Assembly: GCF_937997595.1 (NCBI RefSeq)
Contig: NZ_CALKTS010000206.1
Location: 1 to 11,582 of the forward strand
Direction of reading: 5' to 3'
From: an uncultured Campylobacter sp.
GTDB taxonomy: Bacteria > Campylobacterota > Campylobacteria > Campylobacterales > Campylobacteraceae
DNA length: 11,582 nucleotides
Part shown: positions 5,804 to 11,582 of the stretch, piece by piece
Layout: the number at the start of each line of letters is the position of its first letter
How positions within the stretch are numbered: the first letter of the stretch is position 1
The notes under the pieces: generated by a model
Database searches by the model: none
What the model saw: only the letters and a program-made list of their open reading frames with translations
What the model was told of the DNA's origin: nothing
Position numbers and translations under genes: made by a program

Positions 5804-6484
5804 ATGCTTAATATTTTACTGGTCGAAGACGATGAGGCTTTGAGCTCGGCGATAAGAGAGAAGCTGCTTGATGAGGGCTTTAGCGTGAGCTGCGCCTTTG
5901 ATGGCAAGCAGGCGGCAGAGACGTTAGACGAGGCGCACTTCGATCTGATCATCTCGGACGTGATGATGCCTAAGATGGACGGCTTTGAGCTTAGCAGATA
6001 CGTTAGGCGCGACGGCAAGAGCCAGCCGATACTGATTATAACGGCAAAAAGCGAGATCGAGGATATGCAGACGGGCTTTAAAAGCGGCGCGGACGATTAT
6101 ATGAGTAAGCCGATAAATTTAAAAGAGCTCGTGCTGCGCGTGCATGCGCTACTAAGGCGAGCCAAGATCGCAAACGAAAAGCGGCTTCTCATCGGCGGAA
6201 GCGAGCTTGACTACGATACGCTTAGCGTCCGCACCGAGGGCGAGCGGATAAGCCTAGCGCCGAAGGAATTTCGTCTTTTGTTTCTGCTGCTAAGCTACGC
6301 GGGCAGAATTTTTACGAGATTTGAGATAATGAGCGAAATTTGGGGCTACGAAACGGACAGCGACGAGCGCGTCGTCGATACGCACATCAAAAAGCTACGA
6401 GCAAAATTTGAAAACTCCAAGGACTTTGAGATAATCACCGTGCGCGGGCTCGGCTACAAAGCGGTAAAAAAGGAGCGAGTATGA
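5804..6484 (+). CDS. OmpR-family response regulator
   Basis: The product has 226 residues. The receiver domain (about 1-115) has the acidic pair in LLVEDDEAL, phosphoacceptor Asp52 in IISDVMMPKMDG, Thr80 in LIITAKSE and Lys102 in YMSKPINL. A winged-helix DNA-binding domain of OmpR/PhoB type covers about 130-224, with LAPKEFRLLFLLLSYAGRIF, then ERVVDTHIKKLRAKFE as recognition helix and VRGLGYKAV as wing. It should act as a transcription factor switched by the kinase encoded next. Two consecutive ATG codons (5801 and 5804) could start it. The second is preferred because GGGAG (5794-5798) then sits five bases away rather than two. It overlaps the kinase gene by four bases. The target genes are unknown; the divergent lipoprotein operon is an obvious candidate by position only. 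Confidence 0.95.
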   Translation: MLNILLVEDDEALSSAIREKLLDEGFSVSCAFDGKQAAETLDEAHFDLIISDVMMPKMDGFELSRYVRRDGKSQPILIITAKSEIEDMQTGFKSGADDYMSKPINLKELVLRVHALLRRAKIANEKRLLIGGSELDYDTLSVRTEGERISLAPKEFRLLFLLLSYAGRIFTRFEIMSEIWGYETDSDERVVDTHIKKLRAKFENSKDFEIITVRGLGYKAVKKERV

Positions 6485-7533
6485 AAAAATACCTCATCAG
6501 CCTCAAAAGCTTCATCGCGTTTTACTCTTCGCTCGCATTCGGCGTGATAAATTTCATCGTCTGCTTTGCGGTTTGCATGCTTTTTTACATAGGCATCGGC
6601 GGCAAGATCGGCGGGTTTTGGGACGGAGTGGCGCTGTGCGCGATCATCTGTCTAATCACGATGGCGCTAAATTTCACCCTGCTTTACTTCGGGCTTAAAA
6701 TTTTATTCCGCCCGATCAAGCGGCTACTTGGCGCGATCACTGCGATCGCAAACGGCGATTTTGAGGCGCGCGCCGAGCGCAAGATACACAGGTACCGCAC
6801 CGATTATGTCTATATGCACGAGCTGGACGAGCTTGTGGTAAACGTCAATAAAATGGCGCAGAAGCTGCAAAAGCACGAGCAGCTACAAAAGGAGTTCGTC
6901 TCAAACGTCTCGCACGAGATGAAAACGCCGATCTCCTCGATCGCCGCGTTAAGCGAGATGATAGAGGGCGGCGTGAGCGAGGAGCGCGCGGTGCGATACG
7001 CAGCATCCATCGGCGCGGAAGCAAACCGCTTAAGCAAGCTCTGCACCGACATGTTAAAGCTAACCAGGCTTGATAGCGGCGCGGCGGTGCGCCTAGATGA
7101 AGCGGTGCGTATCGACGAGCAGCTGCGGCAATGCATCATATCGCTGAGCCAAAGCTACGAAGGGCACGAGTTCGAGCTAGATTTATCGCCGCTTAGCGTG
7201 CGATCAAACGCGGGGCTGCTAAATCAAATTTGGCGAAATTTAATCGAAAACGCGCTTAAGTACTCGCGCCCGGGCGGTAAAATTTTCGTCCGTTGTCGCG
7301 CTTGCGATGGCTTTGCACAGGTGATCGTAAAAGACGAGGGCATCGGTATCGCGCGCGAGAAGCTGGATAAAATTTTTGACCGATTTTATCAGTGCGAGGA
7401 ATCGCATAAGGAGCTCGGCAGCGGACTTGGGCTTAGCATCGTACGCAGAGCGCTCGATATTTTAGGCGGACAGATCGAATACGAAAGCGAACCCGGCATC
7501 GGAACCGAGGCGCGCGTTAAAATTCCGCTTTAA
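6481..7533 (+). CDS. Sensor histidine kinase, short-loop membrane type
   Basis: The product has 350 residues. Two membrane segments (about 14-38 and 49-75) enclose a loop of only ten or so residues (GGKIGGFWDG), so there is no periplasmic sensor domain. A HAMP-like linker follows (about 76-130, with RPIKRLLGAITAIANGDF). The dimerisation helix has FVSNVSHEMKTPISSI, with phosphoacceptor His145. The ATP-binding domain shows the N box NLIENALKYS (Asn253, Asn257), G1 box DEGIGI (285-290), F box FDRFYQ and G2 box GSGLGLSIV. All catalytic motifs are intact. It overlaps the regulator gene by ATGA and is translated with it. Short-loop kinases in other bacteria often sense signals within the membrane or from partner membrane proteins; the signal here is unknown. 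No similarity to a named system was recognised with confidence. Confidence 0.95.
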   Translation: MKKYLISLKSFIAFYSSLAFGVINFIVCFAVCMLFYIGIGGKIGGFWDGVALCAIICLITMALNFTLLYFGLKILFRPIKRLLGAITAIANGDFEARAERKIHRYRTDYVYMHELDELVVNVNKMAQKLQKHEQLQKEFVSNVSHEMKTPISSIAALSEMIEGGVSEERAVRYAASIGAEANRLSKLCTDMLKLTRLDSGAAVRLDEAVRIDEQLRQCIISLSQSYEGHEFELDLSPLSVRSNAGLLNQIWRNLIENALKYSRPGGKIFVRCRACDGFAQVIVKDEGIGIAREKLDKIFDRFYQCEESHKELGSGLGLSIVRRALDILGGQIEYESEPGIGTEARVKIPL

Positions 7534-7607
7534 ATTTCAGATCAAGACGGTGCAGATGAGCTGCGTTTTGTAATTCGTAGCTCGCCGTAAAATTTCGCCC
7601 CACAGGC

Positions 7608-7697
7608 GCAAGTCGCGCCGATGCAAGCTTTGACGATACAGGCCCTGACGGCGCAATCCTGGCCGATGCAATCTTTGATGATACAAGTTTTAACGAC
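7608..7697 (+). repeat. 15-base tandem array, six units, reads as pentapeptide repeats
   Basis: Six 15-base units run without gaps (7608, 7623, 7638, 7653, 7668, 7683). Most start GCAA or ACA and end in CGAT or a close variant. They also group as two 45-base copies (7608-7652 and 7653-7697) that match at 33 of 45 positions by eye. On the plus strand the frame gives ASRAD, ASFDD, TGPDG, AILAD, AIFDD, TSFND, close to the pentapeptide-repeat consensus A(D/N)LXX. The frame is open from a TAG about 30 bases upstream, has no start codon, and continues to a TAA near 7864. This looks like a fragment of a pentapeptide-repeat gene; chance periodicity of a non-coding tandem repeat is the alternative. 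Confidence 0.6.
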
Positions 7698-7699
7698 GT

Positions 7700-7724
7700 A
7701 AAAAAGCGGCGTGTCGCGCGCCGC
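7700..7724 (-). terminator. Intrinsic terminator facing left
   Basis: GCGGCG (7706-7711) pairs with CGCCGC (7719-7724) around a 7-base loop. Read on the minus strand the stem is followed directly by six T (plus 7700-7705), the classic intrinsic terminator form. No minus-strand gene is recognised to the right before 9370, where the permease gene already runs leftward, so the transcript it would end is unknown. Confidence 0.55.
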
Positions 7725-7810
7725 ATTCACATAAAATTCTGCTTTAAATTTTATATCGATTTGCCGCGGACGCCTCGCGTGCCGCGACGAGGTCGGAATT
7801 CTGCTTTAAA

Positions 7811-7846
7811 TTTACCGCGCATTACGACTTTACCGCACATTACGGC
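7811..7846. repeat. 18-base tandem repeat, two units
   Basis: The units 7811-7828 and 7829-7846 share the pattern TTTACCGC-CATTACG-C and differ at two positions, both G/A changes. They follow the second copy of the 17-base direct repeat. Function is unknown; replication slippage is a sufficient explanation. Confidence 0.55.
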
Positions 7847-7993
7847 GGGCGGCAGGCTCGCTTAAATTTGCCACGCCTTAACACAGGTAGCTAAATTTTG
7901 CCTGAAATCTGCCGCCGCTCGCTCGCGCTTTGCAACGGACGGAGAAATTTTGCCGTAAATTTCAAAAGACACATTAAGAACACAATCACCTTA

Positions 7994-7999
7994 TATAAT
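7994..7999 (+). promoter_or_regulatory. Likely -10 box of the small membrane peptide gene
   Basis: TATAAT lies 78 bases before the peptide start, in an AT-rich context. Transcription would begin near 8006 and leave an untranslated leader of about 70 bases. The leader contains GATCGATC and GC-rich pairs that could fold. No -35 box is visible, as usual in Campylobacter. Confidence 0.5.
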
Positions 8000-8077
8000 C
8001 CCGCCCATAGATCGATCGGGCACGCCCCTAGCGGTCCGAGTCCGGCAAATAATAAAATTAAAAACAAAGGAGAAGCG

Positions 8078-8161
8078 ATGAGTAAGGCCGTACTTCACTC
8101 GGTGCTAGCGATAGAAGCCATTTTATGGGGGCTTTTGTCGGCCGTGATTATAGGTGCGTAA
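8078..8161 (+). CDS. 27-residue single-helix membrane peptide
   Basis: The gene is short, but its ribosome binding site (AAAGGAG at 8066-8072, spacing five bases) is among the best in the window, and a perfect TATAAT lies 78 bases upstream. The peptide starts MSKAVLHSVLAIEAILWG and ends LSAVIIGA: a short polar start, then one hydrophobic helix covering nearly the whole rest, with a single Glu (residue 13) inside it. The same frame is open further upstream to 7898, but that extension has no ribosome binding site, is basic and unlike protein, and overlaps the promoter. A small hairpin follows (8177-8191). Comparable peptides in other bacteria are subunits or regulators of membrane complexes or type I toxins. 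No family was recognised here, and neither neighbour gives a clear partner. Confidence 0.65.
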   Translation: MSKAVLHSVLAIEAILWGLLSAVIIGA

Positions 8162-8176
8162 TTTTACGCTTTGAGC

Positions 8177-8191
8177 TCGGCGATCTGCCGA
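8177..8191 (+). terminator. Small hairpin after the 27-residue peptide gene
   Basis: TCGGC (8177-8181) pairs with GCCGA (8187-8191) around GATCT. It begins 15 bases after the peptide stop and is followed by AATAATTTATAAAATTT, AT-rich but without an unbroken T run. A weak intrinsic terminator is plausible. Confidence 0.35.
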
Positions 8192-8216
8192 AATAATTTA
8201 TAAAATTTACGAAATT

Positions 8217-8253
8217 TGCGCCCCGCTTCGCATCTGCTGCGAAAAGGGGCGCA
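8217..8253. other. Long two-part hairpin
   Basis: TGCGCCCC (8217-8224) pairs with GGGGCGCA (8246-8253). Inside it, after a two-by-two mismatch, TTCGC (8227-8231) pairs with GCGAA (8239-8243) around a seven-base loop. Thirteen pairs in all make this the most stable hairpin in the window. Neither strand has a T run after it, so it is more like a structured RNA element, a transcript end protected from decay, or a protein site than a standard terminator. Confidence 0.5.
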
Positions 8254-8687
8254 CCCTCGCTAATGATTTAAAACAAATTTTAATCCACCCGCCGCCTGTT
8301 GCGCAAACCTAACTACGTGCAAGCCCATGCCGCACGCAAACCTCGCTGTGTGCAACCTCGCCGCGGATAAGCCGACCGCGCAACTAAAAATCGAATAAAA
8401 TTTTAAATACTACGAGCGGACGGACGAGCTAGTTGACGCCCTATTTATCCGTGCCTTTTGCAATATGCGCTTGCCCGCAAACAGCTTGCGATAGGAAATG
8501 ATTTGAGCTGCGCAAATTTTAAAATACGCGACCCGCTCCCAAGCACGCAAATTCACCGCTTTTGCCTCTAAGAGTTTTTTAAAAGCTCTGAAGCTAAAAT
8601 TTATCCCGATTTAAGATCAAATTTAAACCAAAAGGCGAAAATTTTACAAAAGATGCCGCAAGAGGCAAAATCTCAAAGGAGCCTAGC
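8254..8687. other. 434-base intergenic stretch before the membrane protein
   Basis: No gene is supported. CGCAAACCT occurs at 8302-8310 and 8335-8343 within a loose 33-base duplication. A weak AGAG/CTCT hairpin with a T-rich loop lies near 8570-8590. The ribosome binding site of the next gene, AAAGGAG (8675-8681), ends the stretch. No clear promoter was identified. Confidence 0.35.
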
Positions 8688-9308
8688 GTGAAAAGATTGA
8701 TAAATTTCCTCGGGCGCATCTGCGCAGACCTGCTTGCAGGCAGAGCGCTACTGCATCCGATCCTGCTTACGATCGCATTTTTAGCGGCGAAATTCGGCAC
8801 GCTATATATCATAGATCAAAAAATTTTAGAAAGCGGCTATGATTTGGGGATATTTGGAGAATTTGCTTATTACATATTTTTCGATTTTGTAGCGGGTGCC
8901 TATTTTATAGCTCTTTGCGCGCATATAATCTATGCTTCGCCTAAAGTCAAATCGCTTAAAATTTTACGTAAAATTTTACTCGCGATAATCTTAGCGTCTT
9001 GCGCGCTGGGTTATTTTGCTTCGGACGTAAACTACCAAAAACTAGGCGTCTTTGAAGCCTTTTTGATTGCCTCGCTAATTTGCATTTGCATCTATTCTGT
9101 CGCAACCGAAATATCAAACGACCGCTCAAACGCGGTATTTTGGGGTTTTGCTTATGTTCTTAACTACATAGGTGCCTTATTCGTAATATTTCATGCGCAA
9201 GCCGCCGAAGTCGCAGCCGTCATTTTAATAATCCTTTGTCCGCTTGCGTGGGCGTTTTATTTCAAATACGAATTTCAAAAATCGCTCGCGCAAACGGACG
9301 GAGTTTAA
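8688..9308 (+). CDS. Six-helix membrane protein of unknown function
   Basis: The product has 206 residues and starts with GTG at 8688; AAAGGAG six bases upstream fixes the start. Six likely membrane helices lie at about 22-42, 59-82, 94-111, 121-139, 150-168 and 172-192. A short basic N-terminus (KRLINFLGR) and the basic segment PKVKSLKILRK after helix 2 favour a cytoplasmic N-terminus. Cys is frequent in the helices (ASCALGYF, ICICIYSV), with no pair arranged as an obvious metal site. No transport or enzymatic motif was recognised. The gene stands alone and converges on the TauE/SafE gene, 61 bases away, with no strong terminator between them. It may be a Campylobacter-specific inner-membrane protein; the function cannot be stated. 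Confidence 0.8.
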   Translation: MKRLINFLGRICADLLAGRALLHPILLTIAFLAAKFGTLYIIDQKILESGYDLGIFGEFAYYIFFDFVAGAYFIALCAHIIYASPKVKSLKILRKILLAIILASCALGYFASDVNYQKLGVFEAFLIASLICICIYSVATEISNDRSNAVFWGFAYVLNYIGALFVIFHAQAAEVAAVILIILCPLAWAFYFKYEFQKSLAQTDGV

Positions 9309-9369
9309 ATTTTAAAATCTAAAGCATCCTTTAGGCCTAATTTAGGCGCGGCAGGCGAAACGAGTAGCG

Positions 9370-10110
9370 CTAGTTTAGGGCGATAATTTTTTTGATCGTT
9401 ATACAAAGTATCGTGACGATAAGTGCGATCATCCAGCGCTTTTGAGCCTTTTTGCCGATCTTGTGCGAGGTTTTGACGCCCGCGTAAACGCCCGCTAGCG
9501 AGCCGATGCCTAGCAACGCGCCGATCTTGTAGTATACGAGCCCGTGCGCGGAAAGGCTCAGAAAGCCCGCACTTGAGGAAAATATCACGAAAAATAGCCC
9601 CGTGCTGACGGCCTTTTTGATGTCGTAGTTTAAAAAGCTGATCAAAATAGGCATTACGAATACCGCGCCGCCGATACCCACGCTGATCGCCACGGCGCCC
9701 ACCGCAAGCCCAACGATAAAGAGCAAAATTTTAGATTCGTTGGCCTCGCCAGTGGGCTCGGTCGGGGTTTTGAAGAGTTTGATTAAATTTATGATCTGCA
9801 CCAAAATGAGCGTACCCAGAAGGAATTTTGAGGAAAAATAGCTTACGATAAAGCCGCTACTAAGCGCTCCGCAAAAGCCTCCGAGCCCCAGCACCAGCGC
9901 CGGCGCGACGTCGAGCATTTTGCTTTTAAAATTTACGAACGAGCCGAAAATCGAGCTAAAGATCATCTGCATGATGCTGATGCCGATGGCGTACTTGACA
10001 TCGTAGCCGAAGAGCATCATCACGGGAACCACGACCGTGCCGCCGCCGATGCCGAAAAATCCGCTGATAAAACCTACCGCAACGCCGATTAAAATGTATT
10101 CAAAAAACAT
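9370..10110 (-). CDS. TauE/SafE (TSUP) family anion permease
   Basis: The product has 246 residues, the normal length for the sulfite exporter TauE/SafE family (TSUP). The internal duplication typical of the family is clear: ISGFFGIGGGTVVVPVMMLF at 15-34 and AVAISVGIGGAVFVMPILIS at 139-158, each with the G-IGGG/IGGA-(V/F)-V-P core in a membrane segment. About eight hydrophobic segments are visible, with a polar loop (KTPTEPTGEANESK) in the middle separating the halves. It acts in the inner membrane. Family members move sulfite, sulfonates, sulfoacetate or related small anions, and the substrate cannot be told from this sequence. ATG at 10108-10110 has AAGGAA five bases upstream. The upstream gene, on the same strand, is 118 bases away, and no sulfur-metabolism gene is in the window. 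Confidence 0.92.
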   Translation of the reverse strand: MFFEYILIGVAVGFISGFFGIGGGTVVVPVMMLFGYDVKYAIGISIMQMIFSSIFGSFVNFKSKMLDVAPALVLGLGGFCGALSSGFIVSYFSSKFLLGTLILVQIINLIKLFKTPTEPTGEANESKILLFIVGLAVGAVAISVGIGGAVFVMPILISFLNYDIKKAVSTGLFFVIFSSSAGFLSLSAHGLVYYKIGALLGIGSLAGVYAGVKTSHKIGKKAQKRWMIALIVTILCITIKKIIALN

Positions 10111-10228
10111 CCGTATTCCTTATTTCAGCCCCTTTGGTCTCGCCGAATTCCGCTTTTTGCGGCTCGTCGTTAAAATTTACCGCTTGCAAGCGTTTAAATT
10201 TAGGCGCGAAATTTAGCAAATTTAAAGC
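10111..10228. other. Intergenic palindromes upstream of the permease
   Basis: Two small palindromes lie here: CCGC-TTTTT-GCGG (near 10150-10162) and CGCTTGCAAGCG (near 10181-10192), the second followed on the plus strand by TTTAAATTT. They may separate transcription of the upstream hypothetical gene from that of the permease gene. Neither has the form of a strong minus-strand terminator. Confidence 0.3.
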
Positions 10229-10906
10229 TTATAGTCGTTTTGCTTCGCGCATCCATTCGCGGTAGCGCTCGCACGAAATTTTTACGTTTTCATATCGCAA
10301 GGTATCCGCGCGAAAGCATTTCAGGCTTAGTTCATTACCCTCAAAGCCCGCAAAATCAACCTGCTCGTAGATGTCATAACCGCCCTGTATATAGTCTAAA
10401 ACATCGACATATCTCTGCTCTTCGCTCATCGGCTCGGCAAAGCTCACCAAATGCACGTCGTTTGGAGCCGCCCAGTAGCAGCCGTCCACGGCCAGCGCGT
10501 CCCAACCCCGCAGATAGTGCACGCCGTCCCAAATGAAGCTCTCCTTGCCATCTAGCCAGGCGTCCGGCACGAAGCGCATGATCTGCGCTGAGGCTAGATC
10601 AAGCACGCTATAGCCGTATAGATCCTGGCGAAAAACGAGGTAAAATTTGCCGTCTGCGTGGCGGATCAGGCTAAAAAATTCCGCCCGATCGTCTATACAG
10701 CGCCAGTTTATTATCTGCGGCGCGCCAAACAGCGTGTATTCGCCGCCGCTAAAGCTTGTCGCGCCGAGCCTATATGCGTCCTTTACGATCTCATATCCGC
10801 CGCTTAAATTTATCGTTTGGCGCCGGGTAAAATTTCGTCCCTCGAAAAGAGTTTCCGCCTGCCTGATGCGCGCTTGGTACTGCGCGGAATTTACGGCGTT
10901 TGGCAT
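10229..10906 (-). CDS. Conserved hypothetical protein, 225 residues
   Basis: The product is soluble, without a signal peptide or membrane segment. It is rich in aromatic residues and Asp and looks like an all-beta protein. Segments that look conserved are IINWRCIDDRAEFFSLIRHA near 65-84, KFYLVFRQDLYGYSVLDL near 87-104, KESFIWDGVHYLRGWDALAV near 121-140, DGCYWAAPNDVHLVSFAEPM near 141-160 and YVDVLDYIQGGYDIYEQVDF near 166-185. I have an impression of similar unnamed proteins in Firmicutes and Campylobacter but know no function. Runs alternating W/Y/F with D and G suggest repeated beta strands. ATG at 10904-10906 has AAGGAG upstream. It is likely transcribed alone or with the permease gene 118 bases downstream. 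It could be an immunity-type protein, but nothing here shows that. Confidence 0.85.
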   Translation of the reverse strand: MPNAVNSAQYQARIRQAETLFEGRNFTRRQTINLSGGYEIVKDAYRLGATSFSGGEYTLFGAPQIINWRCIDDRAEFFSLIRHADGKFYLVFRQDLYGYSVLDLASAQIMRFVPDAWLDGKESFIWDGVHYLRGWDALAVDGCYWAAPNDVHLVSFAEPMSEEQRYVDVLDYIQGGYDIYEQVDFAGFEGNELSLKCFRADTLRYENVKISCERYREWMREAKRL

Positions 10907-11481
10907 CGTGCGCTCCTTAAAATTTTATGCAAGCGGGTTAAATTTTGCGCTGCCACTAACAGCTCTCGCTTTTTAAATTTCATGTGAACCGAATAAACTT
11001 AGCCTCGCAGGGCGCAAAATTTGACCGATAAACGGCAAGCTCAATCATTTGGCGGCAAACCTACAACTACTAAGTGCAATTCGCGTGAACGCTATGCGCC
11101 CGCGCCGAAATTTTAAATCTTGCTTTGCGAATTTTTTAAAATTTACCCACAGCTTGGGTGCCCTGCCGATGTTTTGCAATACCGCGTCGCCTTCAACGCT
11201 TGCTCGCAAGAAGCTAAAATTTTACTAGCGTATAAAATTCCACGGCATTTTAAAATTTAACGACGTTTTAAATTCCATCGAAATTTGAAATTTCACAATC
11301 TTTAAAATTCCGCTAGCATCTTAAATTTTATCCGACGCGAGCAGGCAAACCGCCCGGACGGACAGACCACTCAAATTTACTCGCCCCGCGCGGCGTCGCT
11401 AGCTATTACTCAAATTTACTCTCCTCTGCAGTGCACTAGCGTATAAATTTAAAATTTTACTCGCCCGAGGCGCTGCGACTA
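10907..11481. other. 575-base gap with degenerate repeats
   Basis: No gene is supported on either strand. A weak hairpin ACCCA-CAGCT-TGGGT lies at 11145-11159. Many AAATTT words and two CTAGCGTATAAA sequences (near 11226 and 11437) occur. From about 11367 on, the sequence consists of degenerate copies of the end of the next gene (see the repeat entry). Promoters for the hypothetical gene should lie near 10920-11000 but none stands out. Confidence 0.4.
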
Positions 11482-11507
11482 TTACTCGGATTTATTCTCC
11501 TCCTTGG
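11369..11507. repeat. Degenerate direct repeats of a gene end
   Basis: ACTCAAATTTACTC occurs exactly at 11369-11382 and 11408-11421. A longer degenerate unit (about 11376-11432) resembles about 11456-11507: both start TTTACTCGCCC, contain CTATTACTC and end in an ATTTA(C/T)TCTCCTC block. Read on the minus strand, both copies encode nearly the same peptide end: AEESKFE-stop in the outer copy and KEENKSE-stop in the real gene end. The two stop codons are 76 bases apart. Confidence 0.55.
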
Positions 11508-11582
11508 CGCCTGAAATTTTATCCAGTACCTTTTTGCCGACCTCGCTTTGATTTAGCGCTTCGAGCATCGCGGCTAGCTGCG
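11482..11582 (-). CDS. C-terminal end of an unidentified protein (partial)
   Basis: This is the 3' end of a minus-strand gene that enters from the right edge. The visible 33 residues include LAAMLEALNQSEVGKKVLDK, then ISGAKEENKSE and a TAA stop at 11482-11484. The sequence is helical and charged and reads as a normal protein end. It is too short to name. A degenerate copy of its last codons lies downstream, suggesting a local duplication that once included this gene end. Confidence 0.6.
   Translation of the reverse strand, partial: QLAAMLEALNQSEVGKKVLDKISGAKEENKSE

Larger units (their letters stand above)
7534..7993. other. Repeat-rich intergenic region after the kinase
   Basis: No intact gene is supported. 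In order it contains a six-unit 15-base array (7608-7697), a hairpin with a T run for the minus strand (7700-7724), a 17-base direct repeat AATTCTGCTTTAAATTT (7735-7751 and 7797-7813), and an 18-base tandem repeat (7811-7846). Two minus-strand open frames cross the array (62 and 69 codons) but lack ribosome binding sites, and their repetitive products are imposed by the DNA repeats. No clear terminator for the kinase gene was seen. Confidence 0.45.

Noticed and set aside
7517..7730. Minus-strand frames with Cys-rich or Ser/Ala-rich repeats across the 15-base array
   Set aside because: Any frame through a 15-base repeat is periodic. Neither has a ribosome binding site, the 69-codon frame runs into the kinase gene, and a minus-strand terminator lies across their first codons.
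7608..7846. CRISPR array
   Set aside because: The units are contiguous 15- and 18-base tandem repeats without unique spacers and no cas gene is present.
7898..8077. N-terminal extension of the 27-residue peptide to an 87-residue protein
   Set aside because: The upstream part has no ribosome binding site, contains the TATAAT box, and reads as random basic sequence, while a strong site precedes the ATG at 8078.
8260..8409. Minus-strand 50-codon open frame with RLHTARFACGMGLHVVRFAQ
   Set aside because: It has no ATG until mid-frame and no ribosome binding site, and its internal similarity follows from a loose DNA duplication in the same place.

Overview
The window looks like a chromosomal stretch of a relatively GC-rich Campylobacter, of the kind found in the mouth (C. 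gracilis, C. showae or C. rectus type). This is inference. It rests on the very frequent AAATTT / TAAAATTTTA words between and inside genes, the AAGGA-type ribosome binding sites, and the gene families present. No rRNA, tRNA, CRISPR array, insertion sequence or phage gene was seen.

Layout. Positions 1-1062 hold no convincing gene. They contain decayed-looking coding traces, two strong inverted repeats and one doubtful 85-residue ORF. From 1063 to 1739 (minus) lies a SMI1/KNR4 (SUKH-type) gene broken by a one-base frameshift in a run of four G. After a 540-base gap with a possible gene fragment comes an exported CX5R tyrosine phosphatase of TpbA type (2282-2968, minus). A 400-base gap follows, then a leftward block at 3373-5705. 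That block encodes three lipoproteins in order, CsgG-like, DUF4810 and DUF799/GNA1162-like, followed closely by a DIP1984-family coiled-coil protein. Divergent from it, sharing a 95-base promoter region, is a two-component system (5804-7533, plus): an OmpR-type response regulator overlapped by four bases by a histidine kinase with an almost absent external sensor loop.

Positions 7534-8687 are mostly non-coding. They hold a 90-base array of 15-base units that reads as pentapeptide repeats, an 18-base tandem repeat, a 27-residue membrane peptide gene with a good ribosome binding site, and a long hairpin. A six-helix membrane protein of unknown function (8688-9308, plus) converges on a TauE/SafE (TSUP) anion permease (9370-10110, minus). 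Upstream of that is a 225-residue conserved hypothetical protein (10229-10906, minus). The right edge has a 575-base gap that ends in degenerate copies of the 3' end of a gene entering from the right (11482-11582, minus, partial).

How the genes may work together. The strongest functional unit is the lipoprotein trio beside a two-component system. A CsgG-type outer-membrane lipoprotein with two partner lipoproteins suggests an envelope machine, and a kinase with a short loop suggests envelope or intramembrane sensing. Their divergent arrangement allows shared regulation, but nothing in the sequence proves it. No complete, obviously new multi-gene defence or mobile system was found. The most unusual signals are the pentapeptide-like repeat array, the 27-residue peptide gene, the frameshifted SUKH gene and the duplicated gene end at the right edge.
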